From positions 1 to 30,949 of the IMG/VR virus record IMGVR_UViG_3300047552_000734: a stretch of DNA of 30,949 nt; one strand, given 5' to 3'. A model generated the notes under the pieces. It worked only from the letters and a program-made list of their open reading frames with translations, made no database searches and was not told the DNA's origin. Of the stretch, positions 7,290-13,266 are shown in pieces (position 1 is the stretch's first letter; every line of letters begins with the position of its first letter). This DNA is from a virus. The position numbers and the translations under genes were made by a program.

Positions 7290-7687
7290 TCCTTGTGTAC
7301 TCCGTGATAAAGCCCTTCACCATTCACCGCCATAGCCCAACAACGATCTGTTTCCCAAACTTTCACCGAGTGCAGGTATTGCAATTCTGGCGCTTTCAAA
7401 ATCCACTCTGCGATATTCTCGGCTGTCGGATTATCAATAATGTCGTTTAGGTATTGATGGTCAAGCTGTTTGATGATTGGATTCATCAACTTGTCTACCT
7501 TGGCGAAGTCCAATCCAGCACAAAAGCCATTCGGCTCAAATGTGTCTCCGCGAACTTCGACCTCGACTCGATAGTTATGCCCATGAAGTCTGTAACACTG
7601 GTGGTCTTCTGGCATGCGCAAAAGCCTGTGAGCAGCGGAAAATGTGTAAATCCTGCCGATGCGTGAATACTGCCAAGTACGCTTCAT
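7286..7687 (-). CDS. queD: QueD, 6-carboxy-tetrahydropterin synthase
   Basis: 133 residues from the ATG at 7687, chosen over a GTG one codon earlier because GAGG is 8 bases upstream. Family residues are all present: zinc ligands His20 (FSAAH), His35 and His37 (LHGH), catalytic Cys31, Asp76-His77 (LDHQYLND) and Glu112 (VKVWET). QueD converts dihydroneopterin triphosphate to 6-carboxy-tetrahydropterin, the first committed step to preQ0. No queE, queC or folE is in the window, so the rest of the pathway must come from the host or from genes outside the window. It overlaps the DpdA-like gene by 4 bp, which implies supply of preQ0 for DNA modification rather than for tRNA. Confidence 0.92.
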   Translation of the reverse strand: MKRTWQYSRIGRIYTFSAAHRLLRMPEDHQCYRLHGHNYRVEVEVRGDTFEPNGFCAGLDFAKVDKLMNPIIKQLDHQYLNDIIDNPTAENIAEWILKAPELQYLHSVKVWETDRCWAMAVNGEGLYHGVHKE

Positions 7688-7702
7688 CACAATGACCTCT
7701 AG

Positions 7703-7762
7703 TTATAAATTATCGCTACAGAATCGCCTTGCGGCGGCGGCTAGTGTGAGTGCGGCTATCAT
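7703..7762 (-). CDS. 19-residue candidate peptide, remnant or leader
   Basis: MIAALTLAAAARRFCSDNL, with GGAG 8 bases before its ATG, ending 15 bp before the queD start. Its first codons match those of the 151-residue gene at 6090-6545 closely in DNA (ATGAT, CACTCACA, TAGCCGCCGCC), so it is either a truncated duplicate or a short leader peptide for queD. The start site overlaps nothing else. Confidence 0.35.
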   Translation of the reverse strand: MIAALTLAAAARRFCSDNL

Positions 7763-7764
7763 GG

Positions 7765-8118
7765 TTAATCTCCATCCCAAATTCCATCAGGGCGCATTTT
7801 TGCCAGCGCAAGCAGATGGAATAGCGCGCGTTTTGCATTGCCTTCTGTTGGTTTCCAATAGTCATCATCAACGTCGTCACCAAGAACGACTACGGCCATA
7901 GTAAGGTGCGGGATACTTTCGGCGCCAGTCATGCCGTAAATACTGCGGATACCAGCGCCGCCAAGACAATCAAAATGCTTTCCGTAGTTATAGGTTACGT
8001 TTAAACTCGCTTCCCGCGTGCCCCCGATGGCATAGGTTCCGCCCTTCATGTGGTGCGGTTCGTCAAGCTCCAGGGTCTTGCGGGTTACTGGGTCCACTAG
8101 TCGTATGTCATAGCTCAT
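7765..8118 (-). CDS. Conserved phage protein, unknown function
   Basis: 117 residues. MSYDIRLVDPVTRKTLELDE, HHMKGGTYAIGG, LNVTYNYGKHF, SIYGMTGAESIPHL and DDYWKPTEGNAKRAL form a pattern I recognise from many phage and prophage proteins without assigned function. The very regular conserved blocks suggest a compact globular enzyme-like or binding domain. AAGG precedes the ATG. Four-base overlap with the upstream 86-residue gene. Confidence 0.8.
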   Translation of the reverse strand: MSYDIRLVDPVTRKTLELDEPHHMKGGTYAIGGTREASLNVTYNYGKHFDCLGGAGIRSIYGMTGAESIPHLTMAVVVLGDDVDDDYWKPTEGNAKRALFHLLALAKMRPDGIWDGD

Positions 8119-8375
8119 TGAGCCACCTTCAGTCGCTCAGCCAGCGCCATCAGTGCTTCCCGGGTTTCACCGGAGTAGGTCATGGCCATGCCTTCGGTGG
8201 TTTGCACGATTGCGGCACGTTCATTTGCTGCCGCGTGGCGTGCTTGATACTCAAGCTGTTCGTGGGCATTTGAGGCAGATATCCAGGCGAACTCCATATC
8301 CGCCTGGTTCATTTTCATGCGGGTTTCGACGGGTAGTTGTTCCCACCATTGTCTGAATTTCGACAGTACGCTCAT
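8115..8375 (-). CDS. Small helical phage protein, unknown function
   Basis: 86 residues, predicted mostly helical: MSVLSKFRQWWEQLPVETRM, then MEFAWISASNAHEQLEYQAR. GAGGG lies just before the ATG at 8375. It overlaps the next gene by 4 bp. It is separated from the helicase gene by a 164-bp gap with a strong inverted repeat. Function not recognised. Confidence 0.7.
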   Translation of the reverse strand: MSVLSKFRQWWEQLPVETRMKMNQADMEFAWISASNAHEQLEYQARHAAANERAAIVQTTEGMAMTYSGETREALMALAERLKVAQ

Positions 8376-8496
8376 GTTTGGCCCTCGGTTGAGTTAGTTG
8401 GCCCGTATCGTGGGCGATCCGGCATCCTCACTCACTGGAGCAAGACACGAGATATGTGAGCGGATGCTGCCGGGGTTTGCCATGGCCTTGCGGCGT

Positions 8497-8532
8497 GGAC
8501 GCATCCGCACTCCCGGCTGACCGGATGCGTCC
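8497..8532. repeat. 11-bp perfect inverted repeat between helicase and downstream genes
   Basis: GGACGCATCCG (8497-8507) and CGGATGCGTCC (8522-8532) with a 14-base spacer, just after the helicase stop on the minus strand. No T-run follows in either direction, so a simple terminator is unlikely; an RNA hairpin protecting or separating the two mRNA parts, or a protein-binding site, is possible. The remainder of the 8376-8539 gap shows nothing else clear. Confidence 0.5.
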
Positions 8533-8539
8533 CAGTGTT

Positions 8540-10078
8540 TCATGCGGCTTTTTTGCCTTTCTTGCTTTCTGGCTTTTTCTCAATCAGCAGGTCGGACTGG
8601 ATGAACCGCAGTTCCCGTTTGGCCCGGGTGATGCCGACGTAGCGCAGGTTGGTTTCCTGCTCGAGTTGCCATGCTTGTTTTGCACACTTCAGCGGGATCA
8701 GATCGGCGTCGAGGAACCAGACCCGGTCGGACTCAAGTCCCTTGGATTTGTGGATTGAGCAGAGCGTGATGGCCTGCCGGTTCTTGTCGTCATCCGAGAA
8801 CATGGCTTCGATGCTGCGGATCAGGTCCGGGACTGTCTTGACGGTGGTGCGCTCGACGATGGCATGGATGCAGTTCACTTTGTCGTTGACCGCCTCGACC
8901 ATGTCGTCACGCTCATCCTTGGCCCACCGCTTGACCTCGGTCTGCTGCCACTCGCCCAGCTTTTCGAGCAAGCCGTGAGCGCCCTTGATGCCTTTCGGCT
9001 GGAGCTTCTCGATCAGCTTGACCAGACCGCCACCGATGTCTCGGCCGAGGATGCGGGCCGGGATGCCTTGCGAGATCAGCTTCCAAGCCAGGGAGATAAC
9101 CGGGGCGTTCCGGCGGCAGATCACCATGTCGCCGCCCTGGAGTTCGGTCAATTCCCAGGCCGCTACCTGCTGGACCTCGCCGTCTGGCGCTGTCTCGGAT
9201 GCCTCGATGCTCGGCATGACCTGCTGGGCTGCTGCTACCACGGCTTTGGCGCATCGGTAGCTGATGGAAAGGGGCAGTTCGTCCGCATCGAACTTGTGGC
9301 GCAAGGTGTTCATCGCCTCGGCGTCCGATCCGCTGAAGCCGTAGACCGCCTGGCTTTTATCGCCGACCGCGATCAGTCGGCCGCCTTCTTTCAGGACCAA
9401 GCTGACCAGCTTGGTCCGCACCGGGCTGACGTCCTGGGCTTCGTTGACGAAGACCCAGTCGTAGCGGTCGTTCGAGAACTCGCGGATCGCCGGTATGTAG
9501 ATCTGGTCGTCGAAGTCGATGACCCGCTTGTCGGCGGCCAGGTTGATGCTGGCCTGCACGCAGACCCGGGTGTAGTCGATCACCGTCTGCCTGACGTACT
9601 TGTCGACCGGAACCCCGAAGTGCTCGATCAGGTACTGCCAGGACTCGGCGTTATCCTCCATCAGCGGCACACCCTTGCAGCCCTGCGGCACCAGTCCCAT
9701 GCGGCGCACGTAGCCACACAGGGCCATGACCGGCTCGGCAAATTCCCGGTAGTCGAACTTGTCGACGATCTGTTCGCGGACCAGCTTGCGGAGCTTGCCG
9801 CTATCGAGGATCGGGCGATTGATGCGGCTGGCCAGGATGCTGTGGCCAAGACCGTTGAATGTCTTGACGTCGACGTGCTTGGGGGCACGCTGCTGGAGTT
9901 CGTCGGCGATTGATCGGTTGAATGCCAGCATCAGGACCGACCGGCCTTCCGGGATCAGTTCCAGGGCCTTAATGATCGTCGTGGTTTTTCCACTCCCGGC
10001 GCAGGCTTGTATAACAGCACTGCCTGTACCGTCGGTGATGAAATCGAATACCGCTTGCTGGTACTTGCTTGGTTTCAT
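8540..10078 (-). CDS. UvrD/PcrA-like superfamily I DNA helicase
   Basis: 512 residues from the ATG at 10078. The upstream in-frame codon at 10150 is TTG and falls inside the promoter, so it was not chosen. Motif I/Walker A GSGKTT is at residues 28-33 (QACAGSGKTTT), motif II at 212-216, motif III GDKSQAVYGFSGSD at about 239-252, motif IV/V region TLCSIHKSKGLESDRVWFLD and motif VI NLRYVGITRAKRELRFI near the end. The enzyme should unwind DNA 3' to 5' in replication, repair or recombination. Oddly motif II reads VNEAQD instead of the usual VDEAQD: the Mg-coordinating Asp is Asn, which may weaken ATP hydrolysis. It has its own promoter with an operator. Confidence 0.9.
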   Translation of the reverse strand: MKPSKYQQAVFDFITDGTGSAVIQACAGSGKTTTIIKALELIPEGRSVLMLAFNRSIADELQQRAPKHVDVKTFNGLGHSILASRINRPILDSGKLRKLVREQIVDKFDYREFAEPVMALCGYVRRMGLVPQGCKGVPLMEDNAESWQYLIEHFGVPVDKYVRQTVIDYTRVCVQASINLAADKRVIDFDDQIYIPAIREFSNDRYDWVFVNEAQDVSPVRTKLVSLVLKEGGRLIAVGDKSQAVYGFSGSDAEAMNTLRHKFDADELPLSISYRCAKAVVAAAQQVMPSIEASETAPDGEVQQVAAWELTELQGGDMVICRRNAPVISLAWKLISQGIPARILGRDIGGGLVKLIEKLQPKGIKGAHGLLEKLGEWQQTEVKRWAKDERDDMVEAVNDKVNCIHAIVERTTVKTVPDLIRSIEAMFSDDDKNRQAITLCSIHKSKGLESDRVWFLDADLIPLKCAKQAWQLEQETNLRYVGITRAKRELRFIQSDLLIEKKPESKKGKKAA

Positions 10079-10126
10079 GGCTTGTCTCGGTGGTTGCCCC
10101 GGGCGGAATGCTTGGGGCTTGGGGGA

Positions 10127-10168
10127 ATGATGCGCTTGATGGGGCGTCAAGTCAATAGCATTGCTATT
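10127..10168 (-). promoter_or_regulatory. Leftward helicase promoter with operator palindrome
   Basis: Operator AATAGCATTGCTATT at 10154-10168. On the minus strand its right arm runs into a -35 box TTGACT (10150-10155), followed after exactly 17 bp by CATCAT (10127-10132, 4 of 6 to the -10 consensus). A bound repressor would cover the -35. The helicase ATG lies about 50 bases downstream. Confidence 0.65.
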
Positions 10169-10227
10169 CAGTTTGGTGCGCTTCTATGCCTTGCTATGCC
10201 TTCCGATTCATCCCGAATCATTGCCTT

Positions 10228-10281
10228 GGTGAAAACCCACCGGTACGCGGATCGATACAATCCGCGCCCGCTGTGCTTTCC
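10228..10281. repeat. Structured repeat, set 1 unit 1
   Basis: Stem 1 GGTG (10228-10231) with CACC (10238-10241) around AAAAAC-type loop; linker GGTA; stem 2 CGCGGA (10246-10251) with TCCGCG (10261-10266), loop ending CAA; tail CCCGC then TGTGCTTTCC. First of seven related elements, see 10341, 10457, 10577, 11850, 11966 and 12112. Confidence 0.8.
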
Positions 10282-10340
10282 ACTGTTTTTCAATCTAACC
10301 CAGCGCATTGCGCGTCACATCGATCTCTTGCTGCGCGATT

Positions 10341-10398
10341 GGTGGAAAACCCACCGGTATCCGGCACTGTCACCAATGCCGGACCCGCTTTGCTTTCC
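10341..10398. repeat. Structured repeat, set 1 unit 2
   Basis: Stem 1 GGTGG (10341-10345) with CCACC (10351-10355); linker GGTA; stem 2 TCCGGCA (10360-10366) with TGCCGGA (10377-10383), 10-base loop ending CCAA; tail CCCGCTTTGCTTTCC. Stem 2 differs in sequence from unit 1 yet pairs perfectly. Confidence 0.8.
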
Positions 10399-10456
10399 AG
10401 TGCCTGGCCTTGCTCATCCGTGCCTATCGTCGCGCTCCACTGCATATCAGTGCCCT

Positions 10457-10512
10457 GGTGAAAACCCACCGGGAGAGCGGCTGTCTCCAACCGCTAACCC
10501 GCTTTGCTTTCC
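10457..10512. repeat. Structured repeat, set 1 unit 3
   Basis: Stem 1 GGTG (10457-10460) with CACC (10467-10470); linker GGGAG; stem 2 AGCGG (10476-10480) with CCGCT (10491-10495), loop CTGTCTCCAA nearly the same as unit 2; tail AACCCGCTTTGCTTTCC. Confidence 0.8.
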
Positions 10513-10576
10513 AACTCAGTGCATATCCCTACACTGCAGCACTACGCCCATCGCGGCCGATCTATTCGCTCCGTTT

Positions 10577-10632
10577 GGCAGGAAAACCCACCGAAAGCGA
10601 CTCTCGAAAGAGCCGCTGACGCTTTGCTTTCC
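10577..10632. repeat. Structured repeat, set 1 unit 4 (divergent)
   Basis: Stem 1 is weak (GG..GG with CC..CC around AAAAC); stem 2 has AGC (10596-10598) with GCT (10615-10617) and an inner CTCT (10601-10604) with AGAG (10609-10612); tail GACGCTTTGCTTTCC. The segments between set 1 units (about 56-64 bp) are unlike one another in sequence but several carry their own short hairpin, for example CACTG/CAGTG near 10438-10452. Confidence 0.65.
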
Positions 10633-10697
10633 CTTTCGGTTCTGAGCACATCGGCTTGGCGCTATGCGCTGCACATACGAGCAGTGCCTGTATTCGC

Positions 10698-11201
10698 TTA
10701 CACGCCTGTCCGCACACCGGCCGGCATGCGCTGAGAGACGGCTGGCGGCTGATTGGCGGGGTTCACCCGGATGGGTGACTTGTCCTTAATGCTCTCCCGC
10801 TTGACGATGATTCTGGCCTGGACCTGATCGGCATCCCGCATGGTTTTGGTATCTGCCGGGGTGTTCTTGCTCAGGATCAAGGCCCGTTTCAACTTCTTGT
10901 CGGCGGATGACATATAGCTCTCGACCTGGGCCGCATTTTCACTCGGCAGGAGGATGCGGTAGTTGCCCTTGGTCTGCGCCAGATACTTGCCCTCGCGGAG
11001 CAAGATTTTCCTGACGTAATCCACCGCCGACAATTCTTGCATGCTCAGTTCCTGGAAGGTGACCATTGGGGCGACCTCCGGGACCTCGATACCGATCACG
11101 CTGCGGACGGCATCTGACGGGATGAATGCGCCATACTGATCCAGCTTATTGCGCCTGAAGTATTCCAGCAGTTCACGTGCTGGGTTCTTTTTGTCAGTCA
11201 T
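10698..11201 (-). CDS. Phage protein of unknown function, partner of the 199-residue gene
   Basis: 167 residues from the ATG at 11201, chosen because GGAG is 7 bases upstream and because it overlaps the preceding stop by 8 bp. It begins MTDKKNPARELLEYFRRNKL; the middle reads VRKILLREGKYLAQTKGNYR and ILLPSENAAQVESYM; the C-terminal 40 residues are basic and Pro-rich, probably disordered. No catalytic motif is visible. Together with 11194-11793 it forms a two-gene unit enclosed by two blocks of structured repeats. Confidence 0.75.
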   Translation of the reverse strand: MTDKKNPARELLEYFRRNKLDQYGAFIPSDAVRSVIGIEVPEVAPMVTFQELSMQELSAVDYVRKILLREGKYLAQTKGNYRILLPSENAAQVESYMSSADKKLKRALILSKNTPADTKTMRDADQVQARIIVKRESIKDKSPIRVNPANQPPAVSQRMPAGVRTGV

Positions 11202-11793
11202 GCGTGATCTCCGCTTGTGCGCGGCCGAAGGTCGGGCGGAAATCTCCGAACCCGCCATACATCGCGGCATGCTTGGCAATGTCTGACAGAGATTCTGCGT
11301 CGATCAGATTGTCGTCAAACTCGATGGCCGTTTTGAATGACCACTCATGAAATATCGGGGCCGCCTTGACCACGCGGACCTGGCCTTGCTTGAGGGTCAG
11401 ATTGATGCGGAAGTCAGGATTGCCGACGATATCCTCCGGAGTTTTGACCTTGTCTTTGTCACGGAACATGAGGGGGATTTTGTCCTCGGTGGCGAACACC
11501 GATCCACGCACATCAGCCTTGCTGACTTTGGCTTTCTTGAAGCTGGTCGCGGCAATGGCTGCCATCAGCCAACTGGAAGGCACGTAAATGCCGACACGGT
11601 CATCCCAGAAAATCTTGGCTCTGACCTCTATATCCTGCAGGTCCCGGTAATCCTCATCGGTGCGCCGGGTTTTCTTGGCGTTGATCTTCGCCATGGCCTT
11701 GGTAAAAGGGTTGAACCTGTCAACCGTCTGCGGATTGTTTTGCAGGAGCGGATTGATGCCGGTGACGGCGATGGTCATTTGTCGGATGGACAT
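11194..11793 (-). CDS. Conserved phage protein, possible RAMP-like fold
   Basis: 199 residues. It begins with MTIAVTGINPLLQNNPQTVD, has a central KKTRRTDEDYRDLQDIEVRA, GIYVPSSWLMAAI and VKAAPIFHEWSFKT, and ends YGGFGDFRPTFGRAQAEI. I recall this pattern (xGxxPLLxxN, then a Gly-rich GxGDxRPxFGRxxxE end) from uncharacterised phage and mobile-element proteins. The layout of beta-strand start plus C-terminal Gly-rich loop is reminiscent of RAMP-type RNA-binding folds; that is a guess from the pattern, not a detected homology. GGAA lies before the ATG. A leader of some 430 bases with three structured repeats precedes it. Confidence 0.75.
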   Translation of the reverse strand: MSIRQMTIAVTGINPLLQNNPQTVDRFNPFTKAMAKINAKKTRRTDEDYRDLQDIEVRAKIFWDDRVGIYVPSSWLMAAIAATSFKKAKVSKADVRGSVFATEDKIPLMFRDKDKVKTPEDIVGNPDFRINLTLKQGQVRVVKAAPIFHEWSFKTAIEFDDNLIDAESLSDIAKHAAMYGGFGDFRPTFGRAQAEITHD

Positions 11794-11849
11794 GATTGGT
11801 TCCTATGGTGTGTTTATTAAACCCGCGTCGATTGTCGGCGCGAGAGTGT

Positions 11850-11897
11850 GAGGATTGACCCTCGGTTATCGCACTGATTGCCAATGCGATAACCGCG
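11850..11897. repeat. Structured repeat, set 2 unit A
   Basis: Stem 1 GAGG (11850-11853) with CCTC (11860-11863); stem 2 GTTATCGCA (11865-11873) with TGCGATAAC (11885-11893), 9 bp perfect, loop CTGATTGCCAA; tail CCGCG. Loop start CTG and end CCAA match set 1 units 2 and 3, linking both sets. Confidence 0.8.
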
Positions 11898-11965
11898 TTT
11901 CATTCAGATTCATTTCGGTGCTCCGCCTTACGTTTCGATGCGATGCGCCGCCTTACGCTGCGCTT

Positions 11966-12012
11966 GAGGACTGATCCTCGGCATTGCCCACTCAAAGAAT
12001 GAGCAACCCGCG
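11966..12012. repeat. Structured repeat, set 2 unit B
   Basis: Stem 1 GAGGA (11966-11970) with TCCTC (11975-11979), loop CTGA; linker GGCA; stem 2 TTGCCCA (11984-11990) with TGAGCAA (12000-12006), six of seven paired; tail CCCGCG. Confidence 0.8.
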
Positions 12013-12111
12013 ATTCATTCCCATTCGTTGCTATGCTCTGCGATTTGTTGCTGCGCAGTGCGACGCCTTAACTTGCCGTTCCTTGCGATGCGATGCCAGT
12101 CGATGCACCTT

Positions 12112-12159
12112 GGGGACCGTTCCCCGGTATTACCCACTCGCAAGAATGGGTAACCCGCG
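12112..12159. repeat. Structured repeat, set 2 unit C
   Basis: Stem 1 GGGGA (12112-12116) with TCCCC (12121-12125), loop CCGT; linker GGTA exactly as in set 1 units 1 and 2; stem 2 TTACCCA (12130-12136) with TGGGTAA (12147-12153); tail CCCGCG. Both stems show compensatory changes relative to unit B. The rest of the 11794-12276 gap contains no credible gene. Confidence 0.8.
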
Positions 12160-12232
12160 TATCGGTCAGGATCGATGCTGTGCGTAGCACGGCATTCCAC
12201 TGATTTCCGGTGCGTTGCAATCCAGAAAACAC

Positions 12233-12274
12233 ATTCTCTCACTGGCCGTGCCAGAAGTCAATAGCAATGCTATT
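12233..12274 (-). promoter_or_regulatory. Leftward promoter with operator, driving the repeat-bearing leader
   Basis: Operator AATAGCAATGCTATT at 12260-12274, starting 3 bp after the stop of the recombinase gene. On the minus strand it merges into TTGACT (12256-12261), then 17 bp, then GAGAAT (12233-12238, 4 of 6). Transcription would start near 12226 and cross the three set 2 repeats before reaching the gene at 11793, a leader of about 430 bases. Confidence 0.6.
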
Positions 12275-12276
12275 AC

Positions 12277-13266
12277 CTAAGCCGCTTTTTTATCCATCCC
12301 ACCCCGAATTGCCGCCACAGCCTCGATGACCTTCAGTAGTTGGCTTTCGCTCAAGTCATCCAGTTCCGCGACGATCTGTGCGCGAAGTTTGGCTGCGACG
12401 ACGGATGCTTTGACTGGTGTCGGCGTGGTGGCCTCGACGATGCGTTGTTCTTCGTGCTTAACCGCTGCTTTTGCCAATGCGGCCTGTTCCTCTCGGAGTT
12501 TCTGCGCATCGATCCGTTGCTGCTCGGCTGCGACCCGCTGCGTGATCAGACCGGCAAGCGCGTCGGGGTCGTAATGGCAGACCCTGGCGAAGTCATGTTG
12601 GAACAAAAACCAGTTGTCCCCGATGGCTTTGCGGTTGGCCTCGATCCGATCCGCAAGCTCATTAGCCGCGATCTTTTGCTGGGCCAGTTCCGCGTCGAGC
12701 GCATCTCTGGAGCCCTTGATGGATTTCTTGCCTTTGATGACGTCACCGAATGGCACAGCAAGCACCCATGGTCCCCCAAGGCGCCTGTTTAGCGCGTCAA
12801 CGTGCTGAGTTAGCTTGTCGTGATATTCGCGCACCAGATCGATCCGGATGCTGTCTTTGCGGGTCTTGACCAGCTTGTCCAGCGTCAGCCGTTTTTGTCG
12901 GGCTTCTTCGCGGATGTCGTCAATCGCCCGGAACAGTTCATCTATGCTGGCCGTCTGGCTCAGTGCATTCTGCTTGGCCGCCTCGAGTCGATCCTCGACA
13001 TCTCGGCACCATCTCACCGTGCGTTCCGCGTCGGCAAAATCCTCATCGGTTTCCAGATCGGTCTTAATGCCATCGAACACTGCCAGCGCGTGGGATTTAA
13101 AGGCATCCAGGTTCGATGCCGTGACCATCCCGGTGACCTCGATGTGCAAGGCCGGAAGTTGGTCGGGTGCGCGGCCGGCGACCGGAGTCGGGGTTTCCTG
13201 GTGCTGGTATTCGGCCAGGTCTTTGGCAAACTGCTTCCAGCCGGTTCCGGCACGCTTTCGTACCAT
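12277..13266 (-). CDS. C-terminal part of a YqaJ-type recombinase fusion, separated by a frameshift
   Basis: This frame codes for GWKQFAKDLAEYQHQETPTP, the normal end of a phage YqaJ exonuclease domain, followed by a long helical domain: LHIEVTGMVTASNLDAFKSH, DLETDEDFADAERTVRWCRD, KRLTLDKLVKTRKDSIRIDL and RIEANRKAIGDNWFLFQHDF. In related phages these two parts are one protein of roughly 500 residues, as I recall. Here they lie in different frames; the first credible residues are near 13243. The apparent ATG at 13266 overlaps out-of-frame YqaJ codons and has no Shine-Dalgarno, so independent initiation is doubtful. The coiled domain probably oligomerises or contacts Bet. Confidence 0.75.
   Translation of the reverse strand: MVRKRAGTGWKQFAKDLAEYQHQETPTPVAGRAPDQLPALHIEVTGMVTASNLDAFKSHALAVFDGIKTDLETDEDFADAERTVRWCRDVEDRLEAAKQNALSQTASIDELFRAIDDIREEARQKRLTLDKLVKTRKDSIRIDLVREYHDKLTQHVDALNRRLGGPWVLAVPFGDVIKGKKSIKGSRDALDAELAQQKIAANELADRIEANRKAIGDNWFLFQHDFARVCHYDPDALAGLITQRVAAEQQRIDAQKLREEQAALAKAAVKHEEQRIVEATTPTPVKASVVAAKLRAQIVAELDDLSESQLLKVIEAVAAIRGGMDKKAA

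Noticed and set aside
8864-9913. 349-codon plus-strand frame opposite the helicase gene
   Set aside because: Pure antisense of a well-supported helicase with all motifs; its Asp/Val-rich composition is the expected mirror of GC-rich codons.
10007-10645. 212-codon open frame on the plus strand across the set 1 repeats (and smaller frames beside it)
   Set aside because: It starts inside the antisense of the helicase, has no ribosome-binding site, and its repeated peptide (KTHR/LCFP, ENPP in the other frame) is merely the translated structured repeat. It is not credible coding sequence.
10228-12159. CRISPR array made of hairpin repeats and spacers
   Set aside because: Repeat sequences are not identical (stems vary), interval lengths differ and the intervals hold their own short hairpins. 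There is no Cas1/Cas2. A structured RNA family fits better.
13014-13240. C-terminal extension of the YqaJ frame after residue 172 as real protein
   Set aside because: The sequence becomes Ser/Pro/Arg-rich without similarity, while the other frame gives the expected family continuation; it is the result of the frameshift.
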